Assembly: GCF_023156195.1 (NCBI RefSeq)
Contig: NZ_JAKUKA010000001.1
Location: 1,178,001 to 1,242,000 of the forward strand
Reading direction: 5' to 3'
DNA length: 64,000 bases
Source of the DNA: Chitinophaga sedimenti
Lineage (GTDB): Bacteria > Bacteroidota > Bacteroidia > Chitinophagales > Chitinophagaceae
A model generated the notes under the pieces. That model was not told the origin of the DNA. It worked only from the letters and a program-made list of their open reading frames with translations, and did not search any database. The position numbers were made by a program, and so were the translations under genes. Below are positions 40,134 through 49,859 of the stretch, in pieces. Positions within the stretch are counted from its first letter, which is position 1. The number at the start of each line of letters is the position of its first letter.

Positions 40134-41789
40134 ATGAATCAGAGTGCTTATGTTATAGGCGTCGACTTTGGAACGGATTCGGTGAGGGCACTGGTAGCCA
40201 GCACGCAAAACGGAGAAACGATCGCCACCGCTGTACAGTATTATCCACGTTGGAAAAAAGGCCTGTACTGCGACCCATCCTCCCAGCAATACCGCCAGCA
40301 CCCGCTGGATTACCTGGAGAGCACGGAGGCCGCCATCAAACAAGCATTGGCCGCCTGCCCGGACGGGGTGAAAGCCAACATTAAAGGAATTTCAGTGGAT
40401 ACCACCGGCTCAACCCCCGTAGCAGTAGACGCTATCGGAACACCTTTGGCCCTCACGCCCGGTTTTGAAGAGAACCCGAACGCCATGTTCGTGCTCTGGA
40501 AAGACCATACCTCCAACGACGAAGCAGAACTGATCAATACCATCGCCCACAGTGGCAAATTCGAGGACTATACCAAATATTGCGGCGGTATTTACAGCAG
40601 CGAATGGTATTGGGCTAAAATGCTGCATGTTGTGCGTGTGGACGCAAAGGTACGCGACGCGGCCGTATCCTGGGTAGAGCATTGCGACTGGATCCCGGCG
40701 GTACTAAGCGGCAATAAAGATGTAAAAACACTGGTGCGCAGCCGTTGCGCCGCCGGACATAAAGCGCTGTGGCACGAGTCCTGGGGCGGTTTGCCCCCGG
40801 CCAGCTTCCTGAACGCGATTGACCCGCTGCTGGTAAAGTATGCAGATATGTTTAAGGAAACAGTGGTAGCCAGCGAACCGGTAGGCACCCTGAGCGCCGA
40901 GTGGGCAGCAAAACTGGGGCTCCCGGAAACCGTGATCATCGGCTCCGGCGCCTTCGACGCCCACATGGGTGCAGTAGGAGCGGATATTCAGCCCTACGCA
41001 CTGTGTAAGATCATCGGCACCTCCACCTGCGACATCCTCATGGCTCCCATGGATGCAACAGGCCACCTGCTGATCAAGGGCATCTGCGGACAGGTAGACG
41101 GCTCCGTAGTGCCCGGCATGCTGGGCATGGAAGCAGGCCAGAGTGCCTACGGCGATGTATACGCCTGGTTGCGCAAACTCATCATCAAACCAATGGCCGC
41201 GCTTATGAATGGTGACGTCGACGCCGAAAGGCTGCAGCAGTATGAAGATAAATTACTGGCGTATTTGTCAGGCGAAGCGGAAAAACTGCCTTTAAAAGAC
41301 AATGACGTGCTGGTACTCGACTGGTTCAACGGTCGCCGTACACCGGACGCTAACCATACGGTAAAAAGCGCCATGATCGGTCTGCACCTCGGCACCGACG
41401 CGGCACATCTCTTTAAAGGACTGGTAGAAGCCACCGCCTTTGGCGCACACAGCATCGCGCAACGATTTGAAGAAGAAGGCGTGCCTATTAAAGAAGTGAT
41501 TGCCCTGGGCGGCGTAGCCAAAAAGTCGGGTTACGCGATGCAGGTACTGGCGAACGTGATGAACCGTCCGATCAAAATCGTGGCGAACGAACAAGCCTGC
41601 GCTATTGGCGCCGCTATGTTTGCAGCGGTAGCCGCCGGTGTGCACAAAGATACTGCCACCGCGCAGCAAGCCATGTTTGGCGGATATGAAAGAGTATGGG
41701 AGCCGCAACCGGAAAAAGTGGATTACTACGCCAAACGTTACCAGCAATTTTTAGCCCTGGGAGCCTTCTCAGAAAATGTATACGCATGA
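40134..41789 (+). CDS. araB: L-ribulokinase AraB
   Basis: A 551-residue FGGY-family kinase phosphorylating L-ribulose to L-ribulose 5-phosphate in arabinose catabolism. The N-terminal phosphate-binding DFGTDSVRALV and the actin-fold ATP-site motifs IIGTSTCDILMAP and ALGGVAKKSGYAMQVLANV are present. The longer open frame from 40053 is rejected; MNQSAYVIGVDFG at 40134 is the normal N-terminus and follows the promoter and operators. The stop overlaps the araD start as ATGA. No frame break was seen. Confidence 0.95.
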   Translation: MNQSAYVIGVDFGTDSVRALVASTQNGETIATAVQYYPRWKKGLYCDPSSQQYRQHPLDYLESTEAAIKQALAACPDGVKANIKGISVDTTGSTPVAVDAIGTPLALTPGFEENPNAMFVLWKDHTSNDEAELINTIAHSGKFEDYTKYCGGIYSSEWYWAKMLHVVRVDAKVRDAAVSWVEHCDWIPAVLSGNKDVKTLVRSRCAAGHKALWHESWGGLPPASFLNAIDPLLVKYADMFKETVVASEPVGTLSAEWAAKLGLPETVIIGSGAFDAHMGAVGADIQPYALCKIIGTSTCDILMAPMDATGHLLIKGICGQVDGSVVPGMLGMEAGQSAYGDVYAWLRKLIIKPMAALMNGDVDAERLQQYEDKLLAYLSGEAEKLPLKDNDVLVLDWFNGRRTPDANHTVKSAMIGLHLGTDAAHLFKGLVEATAFGAHSIAQRFEEEGVPIKEVIALGGVAKKSGYAMQVLANVMNRPIKIVANEQACAIGAAMFAAVAAGVHKDTATAQQAMFGGYERVWEPQPEKVDYYAKRYQQFLALGAFSENVYA

Positions 41790-42484
41790 GCAAATACCAG
41801 CAACTGAAACAAACTGCTTACGAAGCCAATATGCAGCTGCCTAAATTGGGCCTGGTACTGTTCACGTTCGGAAATGTGAGCCTGGCCGACCATAACGAAG
41901 GCGTATTCGCCATCAAACCCAGCGGCGTGCCTTACGAGCTGTTGACGGTGGACGACATGGTGATCGTAGACTTCGACGCTAACACCATCGAAGGAACAAT
42001 GCGCCCATCTTCCGATACAAAAACACATGCGGTATTGTATAAAAACTGGCCGAAAATAGGCAGCGTGGTCCACACGCATTCGACCTATGCTACCGCCTGG
42101 GCACAGTCGCAGCGCGACGTTCCCATCTTCGGCACCACGCACGCCGACCACCTGACGGTAGATGTGCCCTGCGCGCCGCCGATGAGCGACGACATGATCA
42201 AAGGCAATTACGAATACGAGACCGGTTTCCAAATATTGAATTGCTTTAAAGAGAAGGGACTGAGTTACGAAGAAGTGGAAATGATACTCGTAGGTAACCA
42301 TGCGCCGTTCACCTGGGGCAAAGACGCAAACAAAGCGGTATATAACGCCGCTGTGCTCGAAGAAGTGGCCCGCATGGCCTACCTCACCGAAAGCATTAAT
42401 CCGCAGGCGCCGCGTTTGAAGGATGCGCTTATCCGCAAACATTTCGAACGTAAACACGGACCAGATTCTTATTACGGACAATAG
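41786..42484 (+). CDS. araD: L-ribulose-5-phosphate 4-epimerase AraD
   Basis: A 232-residue class II aldolase-family epimerase converting L-ribulose 5-phosphate to D-xylulose 5-phosphate. The metal-binding His residues lie in VVHTHSTYATAWAQ and FGTTHADHL, with the further GNHAPFTWGKD segment. The ATG at 41786 (MSKYQQLKQTAYEANM) overlaps the araB stop by one base, so translation is coupled; the longer upstream frame is inside araB. It is followed 36 bases later by araA. Confidence 0.95.
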   Translation: MSKYQQLKQTAYEANMQLPKLGLVLFTFGNVSLADHNEGVFAIKPSGVPYELLTVDDMVIVDFDANTIEGTMRPSSDTKTHAVLYKNWPKIGSVVHTHSTYATAWAQSQRDVPIFGTTHADHLTVDVPCAPPMSDDMIKGNYEYETGFQILNCFKEKGLSYEEVEMILVGNHAPFTWGKDANKAVYNAAVLEEVARMAYLTESINPQAPRLKDALIRKHFERKHGPDSYYGQ

Positions 42485-42520
42485 ACACTACTAAAATCAT
42501 CTTATAAATTTCACTAGAAC

Positions 42521-44020
42521 ATGGCAGATTTGAAAGCTTTAGAAGTTTGGTTCGTTACCGGCAGCCAGCACTTATACGGGGAAGAAACATTGCGCCAGGT
42601 AGCGGCCAATGCGCAGGCTATCGCGGCTTCGCTGGACAAGGCGCCACAGGTGCCGGTACGCGTGGTGTTTAAGCCAATCGTTAAATCAACAGAAGAAATA
42701 TACGCTGTTTGCCAGGAAGCCAACGTGGCTAAATCCTGCATCGGCATTATTACCTGGATGCACACTTTTTCCCCGGCGAAAATGTGGATCGGCGGTTTGA
42801 AAATTCTCCAGAAACCTTTACTGCACCTGCATACACAGTTTAACCGCGACATTCCCTGGGGCGATATCGATATGGACTTCATGAACCTGAACCAAAGCGC
42901 CCATGGCGACCGCGAGTTCGGTTTCATGGTATCCCGTATGCGCATGAACCGTAAAGTGGTAGTAGGTCACTGGCAACAGGAAGAAGTGCTGAACAGCATC
43001 GAAACCTGGGCAAGGGCTGCAGCTGGCTGGGCCGACCTGCAGGGCGCCCGTTTTGCCCGTATTGGCGATAACATGCGTTTTGTAGCTGTAACGGAAGGCG
43101 ATAAAGTAGAAGCAGAACTGAAATTCGGTTTCTCTGTAAATACATATGGCGTGGGCGATGTGGTAGAACACATCAAAGCGGTATCCGATGCGGCAGTGGC
43201 GGCACTTACCGACGAATACGAAGCGACTTACAATGTAGTAGCCGGCCTGCGTAAAGGGGGCGCGCAATACGATTCGCTGAAAGAAGCGGCAAGGATCGAA
43301 ATTGGCCTGCGCAGCTTTTTGGAGAACGGTCATTTCAAAGGCTTTACCGATACGTTCGAAGACCTGCACGGCATGGTACAGCTGCCCGGCCTGGCCGCGC
43401 AGCGCCTCATGGCGAGCGGTTACGGCTTCGCCGGTGAAGGTGACTGGAAAACTTCAGCGCTCGTAAGAGCGATGAAAACCATGGGCACCGGCCTGAAAGG
43501 CGGTAACGCTTTCATGGAAGATTATACTTATCACTTCGATCCGAACAACCCGATGGTACTCGGTTCGCACATGCTGGAAATCTGTTCGTCCATCGCCGAT
43601 GGAAAACCGAATTGCGAAGTGCATCCGCTGGGTATTGGCGGTAAAGCCGATCCGGTTCGTTTGGTATTTAACGTAGCAGAAGGCCCGGCGATCAATGCAT
43701 CTATCATCGATATGGGCAATCGTTTCCGTTTACTCGTGAACGATGTACAGGCGGTGAAACCACAGCACGATCTGCCTAAACTGCCCGTAGCGCGCGTGCT
43801 CTGGAAACCTTTGCCAGACATGAACACCGCGCTGGCAGCATGGATACTGGCGGGTGGCGCACACCATACCTGCTATAGCCAGAACCTGAATGTAGAACAC
43901 ATGCAGGATTTTGCAGACATGGCCGGTATTGAGCTGGTGCATATCGGCGCAAAAACCGACCTGTATCAGTTTAAGAACGAGTTGCGCTGGAGCGAGGTGT
44001 ATTACCAAATAAATAAGTAA
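42521..44020 (+). CDS. araA: L-arabinose isomerase AraA
   Basis: A 499-residue isomerase converting L-arabinose to L-ribulose, the first step of the pathway. Characteristic stretches are [17 protein letters not shown] at the N-terminus, [34 protein letters not shown] and the C-terminal [12 protein letters not shown]. The active-site Glu and metal-binding His residues lie in the usual family segments. It is intact and of normal length. It is the third gene of araBDA, followed by a hairpin and then the symporter gene. Confidence 0.96.
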   Translation: MADLKALEVWFVTGSQHLYGEETLRQVAANAQAIAASLDKAPQVPVRVVFKPIVKSTEEIYAVCQEANVAKSCIGIITWMHTFSPAKMWIGGLKILQKPLLHLHTQFNRDIPWGDIDMDFMNLNQSAHGDREFGFMVSRMRMNRKVVVGHWQQEEVLNSIETWARAAAGWADLQGARFARIGDNMRFVAVTEGDKVEAELKFGFSVNTYGVGDVVEHIKAVSDAAVAALTDEYEATYNVVAGLRKGGAQYDSLKEAARIEIGLRSFLENGHFKGFTDTFEDLHGMVQLPGLAAQRLMASGYGFAGEGDWKTSALVRAMKTMGTGLKGGNAFMEDYTYHFDPNNPMVLGSHMLEICSSIADGKPNCEVHPLGIGGKADPVRLVFNVAEGPAINASIIDMGNRFRLLVNDVQAVKPQHDLPKLPVARVLWKPLPDMNTALAAWILAGGAHHTCYSQNLNVEHMQDFADMAGIELVHIGAKTDLYQFKNELRWSEVYYQINK

Positions 44021-44055
44021 TCAGTATATAAAAATTTGCTTTATTACGTTAACTT

Positions 44056-44082
44056 GGGAGACAGTGAAAACAGCTGTCTCCC
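44056..44082 (+). other. Stem-loop between araA and the symporter gene
   Basis: Perfect 9-bp stem GGGAGACAG / CTGTCTCCC with a 9-base loop, 36 bases after araA and 83 before the symporter. No T tract follows, so it is more likely an mRNA processing, stabilising or partial-attenuation element than a terminator. Confidence 0.5.
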
Positions 44083-44164
44083 GTTAGCGCAAAACAAAAT
44101 CAACCAGCTAAACCTATTCCAACTGATCATCATTCCACTTAAAAATCAACATAAGTTCTAGGTT

Positions 44165-45863
44165 ATGGATAGACTGTCACTCATTGACTATGTCATTTTC
44201 GTCATTTACTTCTTCCTGGTAGCAGGTTACGGTTACTGGATCTATCGTCGCAAGAAGAAGGCGACTACCGATACAAAAGACTTCTTCCTGGCCGAAGGTT
44301 CCCTTACCTGGTGGGCTATTGGCGCTTCTCTTATTGCATCGAACATTTCTGCCGAACAGTTTATCGGCATGAGCGGTAACGGTTTTACCGTAGGGGTAGC
44401 CGTTGCGGCATACGAATGGGTAGCAGCCGTTGCGCTGATTATCGTAGCGGTTTGGTTTATCCCGGTATACCTGAAGAATAAGATCTTCACGATGCCGCAA
44501 TTCCTGAAAGAACGCTATAACGAAACAGTGGCGCTGATCATGGCAGTGTTCTGGCTGTTCCTTTACATCTTCGTAAACCTGACCTCCATCCTGTACCTGG
44601 GCGCCGCGGCGATCAGTACACTGGTGGGCCCGAACGGTAACTTCCATTGGATCATGATAGGTTTGGCAGTATTCGCGCTGATCATCACCCTGGGGGTATG
44701 AAAGTAATTGGCTACACCGATGTAATACAGGTGGTGGTGCTTATTATCGGCGGTCTGGCCACTACTTACCTTGCGCTGACCATGGTGAGCGAGCATTTCG
44801 GTTTGGGCAAAAATGCCCTGGCCGGCTTCAACCAGTTGCTGAAAGATAGTCCCGAACACTTTAAAATGATTGTTCCGAAACCCGGTCCCAATGCGACGCA
44901 GGCGGATATTAACAAGTACCTGATGCTGCCAGGCATAGCGATGTACTTCGCGGGACAATGGATCGTGAACCTGAACTACTGGGGCTGTAACCAATACATT
45001 ACTCAACGGGCGCTGGGGGCCGACCTGAAGACAGCCCGCAACGGTATCCTGTTCGCAGGTTTGCTGAAGCTGATGATGCCTGTGATCGTAATGCTGCCCG
45101 GTATTGCTGCGTATGTATTGTATAAAAATGGTAGCTTGCAGGCAGAAATGGCCGCCGGTGGTAAATTCAACCCCGACAATGCCTATTCTGCGGTACTGAG
45201 CTTTTTGCCCACCGGATTAAAAGGACTTTCACTGGCGGCCTTAACGGCGGCGATTGTGGCTTCCTGGCAGGTAAAGCGAACAGTATTTCAACGATCTTTA
45301 CATTGGACGTCTATAAAAAGTACATCAAAAAAGAAGCGGACGAACAGAAACTGGTGTGGATCGGTCGCATAGCCATCGTGGTGGCCATGCTGATCGCCAT
45401 CGGTTTCACCTGGAACGATACCCTGGGTATTTCCGGCGAAGGTGGATTCACCTTTATCCAGAAGTACACCGGCTTTATCAGCCCCGGCGTATTCGCGATG
45501 TTCCTGCTGGGTATGTTCTGGAAACGGACAACCGGCGCCGCTGCCGTGGTGGGTGTAATCACCGGTTTTGTACTTTCAGTAGTATTTAATAACTATGCAC
45601 CACAGTGGTTTGGTCCCGAAACGATCCTGTACACCGCATTCCTTAACAAAGACGGCGTGTACGAGATTCCCTTCCTGATCTGTATGGGCTGGGCGTTCTT
45701 CTTCACCATGGTGCTGATGATCGCCGTGAGCCTGGCGGGTCCGAAAGTAAACCCGAAAGCGTTTGCCCTGGACAAAACCATGTTCAAAGTAGCGCCTTCC
45801 ACACTGGTGCTCATCGTAGTAACAATATTGCTCCTGACCGCGCTGTATGTGCGTTTCTGGTAG
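44165..45863 (+). CDS. Sodium:solute symporter (SSS family), probable arabinose transporter
   Basis: About 566 residues with many hydrophobic helices of the sodium/sugar symporter (SglT-like) family: LIDYVIFVIYFFLVAGYGYW, AIGASLIASNISAEQFIGMS and LSLAALTAAIVAS. Two breaks occur. At the G5 run 44692-44696 one extra G gives LIITLGGMKVIGYTDVIQ. At CC 45263-45264 one extra C gives IVASLAGKANSISTIFTLDV. As last gene of the arabinose cluster it most likely imports L-arabinose across the inner membrane. A terminator follows. Confidence 0.9.
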
Positions 45864-45930
45864 CTTGATAATATTAAGATTTTCTGGGAATCTTACTTTC
45901 ATAAGATCTCAGCATGACGTGGATGCTAAC

Positions 45931-45963
45931 GGAGGCCGGATTTTTCTGGCCTCCCTCTTTTTT
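45931..45963 (+). terminator. Terminator of the arabinose operon
   Basis: Stem GGAGGCC / GGCCTCC around a short T-rich loop, followed by CTCTTTTTTG, 67 bases after the symporter stop. Confidence 0.75.
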
Positions 45964-46030
45964 GTACCAGCCCCAAATCTTTTCCCAGCCGCAGTTGTGT
46001 CACTCACTTCAACGATCTCTTCTCTTATCA

Positions 46031-46064
46031 AAAAAAAGCGCCCCCGTTACCAGGGACGCGCTTT
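46031..46064 (-). terminator. Terminator of the ZU5-like lipoprotein gene
   Basis: Stem AAAGCGCCCC / GGGACGCGCTTT (with a small bulge). On the minus strand it is followed by a run of eight T, just past the gene stop at 46083. Confidence 0.75.
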
Positions 46065-46082
46065 GTTGGCATGGTGTTGTTG

Positions 46083-47314
46083 TTATGGGTGCTTTACTTT
46101 AAACTTTCCTTCCACTTTGTGTACACTTTTATTAAAGCCGCCCGCCACGGGATATTTTCCCGAACTGGTAGCCGTAAATGTGCCGGTGAGGTAGCCCGCC
46201 TCGTTCTCCAAACTGGTAATGTTGATGTTACCCGGACTGTCGCGCCCTTCCCATACGATCGTGTAAATGGAGCGATAGGTAAACTCACCCGTCGCATCCA
46301 GTATCTTAAATTGTTCGGTGTGGGTGAATGGGCGTTCGCCCAGGTGGTCGTTAAATGTCAGTTCAAATGATTTTCCGCCGGTACTGGTTATTTCAGCCAT
46401 ACCATCTTCCCGCTTTTTAAGTTCCACCGATTTGATCTGCCATTCGCCGTCATCGACGCGGTATTGAACCATGCTGCCGTTTACGCGCACTTTGGATACC
46501 ATGGTTACGCTTTCCTGTTGCAGGTGAAGGGTAACGACGTCAAAGTCCGGCGGCACGTTAGCCGGGGCTTTGTAGGTCGCTTTGGCGCCATTTGTGGTTA
46601 ATACGCCCGCACCGGTGAGCTCCCATTTTTAATGAATTGCGTTTCCAATGCGGTGGCGGCTTCTACGGGAATAGTGGCGCCCTGTGCTTTCGGCTTCAGC
46701 AGGCCGTTCTGTATGGCAAGGGGCAACACCCGCAATGCTTCAAAGGTTTGGCTGTCATTTACGTTCAGGTCGGCGAAGTAGGGATTGATGAACATCCACG
46801 TCATCAGTGACCAGTCGCCCAGCCGGGTGCTTTGTACAGTAACCGTTTTCAAACCGGTATTGATCATGTGTTGCGGCAAAAATTGCCATATGCCCTTATC
46901 GTCCTGGAAGGCCATGCCGATAGTAGTAATGTGTTGCACCAGCAACTCCACCGGCTCGTACGAACATGCGATGCTGACCGGCTTTTTGAAGGTGATATTG
47001 CCCGGCGATAACCGGTAACCGGATCCGATACCGCCGGTATTAGTATTCTCTATGCGTTGAATACCGATCGTGGTGGCGGCATCGAGTGCACCCGCAGGGA
47101 TGGTCACAGTTAAATAACCGTCTGCGCTGGTAACGGTACCGCCTTCCGGACCCACCTGCTTTTCAAGCGGCGGTGCAATGATCGCTCCCTGCGGGCGAAC
47201 GACACCAGTAGCGGGGAGTTGGGGCGATGGTTTGTCTTTATCCTTTTCTTTGCGGCAGGCGGTGAATAACGTCAGGGAGAACAAACAGCAAAGGAGGGGC
47301 AGTGTGCGTTTCAT
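46083..47314 (-). CDS. ZU5-like domain lipoprotein
   Basis: About 410 residues with a lipoprotein signal (PLLCCLFSLTLFTACRKEK). After a charged linker comes a segment close to the ZU5 domain (VGPEGGTVTSADGYLTVTIP, AGALDAATTIGI), seen in eukaryotic UNC5/ankyrin and in bacterial surface proteins. This is followed by about 270 residues of beta-rich sequence (TLHLQQESVTMVSKVRVNG). The frame breaks at CCC 46622-46624 (plus-strand letters); one base gives KNGELTGAGVLTTNGAKATY. The function is unknown; ZU5 often carries autoproteolytic or protein-binding roles. It is convergent with the arabinose operon. Confidence 0.75.
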
Positions 47315-47386
47315 TGTTTTTATTTGAACGCAAAATTATTGAGTGGATGGGGCTGGCGGAGCAGTAGGAGGGCGTGGTTTTGAAAA

Positions 47387-47912
47387 TCAGTAGTTGTACG
47401 GATTGGATGCCTTCAGCTCAAACACTTTCCCCGCCCCCGTAAACCGCGTATCCTTCACCGCCGCCGCGCCATTAAACTTGTATTGCAACCCACGATCCCG
47501 GTCGCTTCATTGGTAAATGTCAGCGCATACACTTTACGTCCATTGATATAAATCTTGGCCTGTTTGTTCACGGTTTCCACGCGTACAGTCGTCCACCGTT
47601 TAAGGTCGCAGCCGAAACCGGAAAGGTCGGCCGACTTACTCTCGGCACGCCATCCGCAGAAGTAGAGGGCCAGGTCACCTGCGCAGGAAGGAGCGGATAG
47701 GGGGAGGAAGATCACATCGTTTTTGCATTCGATTAACAGCTGCACATTGTGGCAGGCATTGGAGCCGTCGTCGAACTCGTTTTTGATGGTGGTTTCAAAA
47801 GTGAAGTTATCGGTCATCAGCGGACCCATGTCCTGTATGTTAAACAGGCGTAACTGGCCAGGATTTGCTGCTTCCACGATGCCGTTCTGCGCGCAGGAGA
47901 GGTATTTCGGCG
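47387..47912 (-). pseudogene. C-terminal part of a Bacteroidota exported LamG-like protein, 5' end missing
   Basis: The minus strand encodes NPGQLRLFNIQDMGPLMTD, FDDGSNACHNVQLLIECKND and IVGLQYKFNGAAAVKD up to a stop at 47387-47389. This resembles the concanavalin-like C-terminal domain of Bacteroidota membrane-anchored PKD-containing proteins. One break at CCC 47489-47491 is repairable. Upstream (rightward) of about 47912 the frame stays open to 48120, but those residues are the antisense of the plus-strand gene there and carry no TM or PKD part. The gene therefore seems cut off at its 5' side. Confidence 0.6.
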
Positions 47913-49005
47913 CCGGGGCACAAGCCCAGCGCATCCCCATGGAGCCCGCGTATTGGCAATACAATGCTTCCTCCGTGGACTTTATCACGCAAGATGGCCT
48001 GAAGGCGGCGCACCTGAAAGACGGTATGCCCTTCATCCCTAAAAACCTGCAGTTCGCTAATGGTACTATTGAGTACGATGTGGCGCTAAAGCTCGGTTTC
48101 CCCGGTATCAGCTTCCGCATATCAAAAGATGGGAAGAGTGCCGACCAGTTCTACCTGCGTTATTTCGGCTCCACCTCACCGGAGCGCCGCACGACGATCC
48201 AGTACGCCGCAATCGTGGACAGTATGAGCATGTGGGATATGACCGATGAGTACCAGGGCGGCGCAAAGCTGAACATCCCGGGGTGGAATCATGTAAAGCT
48301 CGTGGTCTCCGGCAAACAGCTGAAGGCTTATGTGAACAACATGACCCGCCCCGCGTTGCTTGTGCCCATGCTGGAAGGCAGCGAAGCAAAAGGTGGACTG
48401 GCCTTCTCCGGTGGAGATGTGACCATCACCAACTTCATCGTACGGCCGGATGTTACGGAGGGACTGGACCCGGCGCCCGGTTATGTGCCTCCTTACAACG
48501 ACACGCGCTATCTGCGCAACTGGCAGGTAAATAAACCGAACGCTTTCCCGTTCGGGCGCGAGGTGGCCGCCTTTTTGCCGGGCCGCGGTATGGTAAGGGC
48601 GCCGGAGTACCCGGACAGTACCGCCAGCTGGACGCCGGTATGGGCCGGGCCGCGCGGCATCGTTAATCTTACGCGTGCACTGGGAGCCACGCCGTTCGGG
48701 CAGCGCCGGCTTGCCTGGATTAAAACGACGATAGCATCAGCCACTGCGCAGGAACACACGTTGCAACTGGGCTTCAGCGATGAAATTTGGTTATTCGTGA
48801 ATGGCGATATGGTGCTGGCGGATAAAAACCTTTTAACACACCAGGACAAAAGTTCCCGGAAGGCCGGTGTACGATTGAGAATACGAGTTTAAAGCTGCCG
48901 TTGCGACAGGGCAAGAATGAGATATTGATCGCGGTGGCTAATTACTTTTATGGTTGGGGCGTTATCGCGCGACTGGATGATACAGAAGGCATCCAGCTAC
49001 CATAA
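47912..49005 (+). pseudogene. Exported laminin-G/galactose-binding-like protein, 5' end missing
   Basis: About 360 residues from AGAQAQRIPMEPAYWQYNAS, which looks like the end of a signal peptide plus mature start, then LamG-like sequence (GTIEYDVALKLGFPGISFRI, WNHVKLVVSGKQLKAYVNN) and a C-terminal galactose-binding-like domain (LQLGFSDEIWLFVNGDMVL, NEILIAVANYFYGWGV). A break near 48863-48867 is repairable to reach the stop at 49003-49005. There is no proper signal peptide or start codon upstream; the only nearby ATG (47939) is inside the mature part. The 5' end abuts the truncated minus gene. A rearrangement or an assembly joint is likely. Confidence 0.6.
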
Positions 49006-49009
49006 AGAA

Positions 49010-49033
49010 ATCCCCCGCATCGTCGCGGGGGAT
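49010..49033. terminator. Hairpin between convergent genes
   Basis: Perfect 9-bp stem ATCCCCCGC / GCGGGGGAT with loop ATCGTC. On the minus strand TTTCTTT follows, so it can end transcription of the SGBP-like gene (stop at 49090). Confidence 0.65.
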
Positions 49034-49089
49034 GGGGAGATCAACAAGCAATCGTTCCCATTGTGCGTATGAAAACTGTGTAGCACGAG

Positions 49090-49842
49090 TTAATACGCGA
49101 AACCTTTGCGTTTGAACAGCCAGAGGTTTCGCCAGCCATCGCCTTGTTCCACCACGGTGAGCTCGTTGTTGTTGATCTTCACAATGGTGTAGGTGATGTT
49201 TTTACCGTTGCTGATGTCGCTGCCGGTGATCTTGATCGTTTTCTTTACGGTGTCCAGCGCAAAGAAGCCTTTCTCAGTTTTTCCCTTGCTCACTTTGGTG
49301 AAGTTGGCGGCGCCGTTAAGGTCAAAGGTCATTTCGTCATTAAGCACACCCCAGCTGGTGAGGTCGGGAACGCCCACGCGCCACCATTCCGGTGTGAGGG
49401 CGCCTCCCGATCCATTACCATAACAGGCGCCATTTGGCTCGTCGATGGCCCATACCCATACTTTGCCGGCAACGCCGTTGGTCAGCTGGTTCCACATCGG
49501 GTTGCTGAAGTAGTTGGCGTCGTTTTTGTTACGGTAACATTGGCGGAATCTTTTACGGGTCCGCCCCTGGCTGTACGCGTAAAATTTAATGTTGTACGTG
49601 CCGGCAAAGGGAAGGATGATGGTATCCTTTTGTTTGTTGGAAATGCCGATGCCATAGTCCCAATACGCAATCGTACCAGCGGTCTGGTTTTCGAGCATGA
49701 CTTTATTGTCATAGCCGGCTTGTTGTGTAACAGAGAATTTGAGTTGTGCGCGGTCTACCGGCGCGGGCATGTTCTCCCGGTCTTCCCGCGGATCGCAGGC
49801 GGCCAGCAGTAACAGGGCGTATGCTAAGTGAATGCGTTTCAT
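49090..49842 (-). CDS. PKD-like surface glycan-binding lipoprotein of the GH31 PUL
   Basis: A 250-residue lipoprotein (AYALLLLAACDPRED, lipobox Cys about 16). The first part, with TIILPFAGTYNIKFYAYSQG, resembles a PKD-like beta sandwich. The second, with KVWVWAIDEPNGACYGNGS and WWRVGVPDLTSWG, is an aromatic-rich domain common in glycan-binding proteins downstream of SusD. Between about 49523 and 49566 the frame shifts out and back. The alternative frame reads GGPVKDSANVTVTK and fits the PKD strand better, so two compensating errors are likely. It lies 17 bases after SusD, in the place of a SusE/F-type binding protein. Confidence 0.78.
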   Translation of the reverse strand: MKRIHLAYALLLLAACDPREDRENMPAPVDRAQLKFSVTQQAGYDNKVMLENQTAGTIAYWDYGIGISNKQKDTIILPFAGTYNIKFYAYSQGRTRKRFRQCYRNKNDANYFSNPMWNQLTNGVAGKVWVWAIDEPNGACYGNGSGGALTPEWWRVGVPDLTSWGVLNDEMTFDLNGAANFTKVSKGKTEKGFFALDTVKKTIKITGSDISNGKNITYTIVKINNNELTVVEQGDGWRNLWLFKRKGFAY

Positions 49843-49859
49843 GATCGTTCTTTTTGTGA

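Noticed and set aside
41738..42481. Long open frame (247 codons) antisense to araD
   Set aside because: Shadow of a well-conserved coding gene; no family motif, and araD is unambiguous on the plus strand.
49144..49812. Open frame of 222 codons antisense to the PKD-like lipoprotein
   Set aside because: No start context or known motif; the minus strand has a clear lipoprotein signal.
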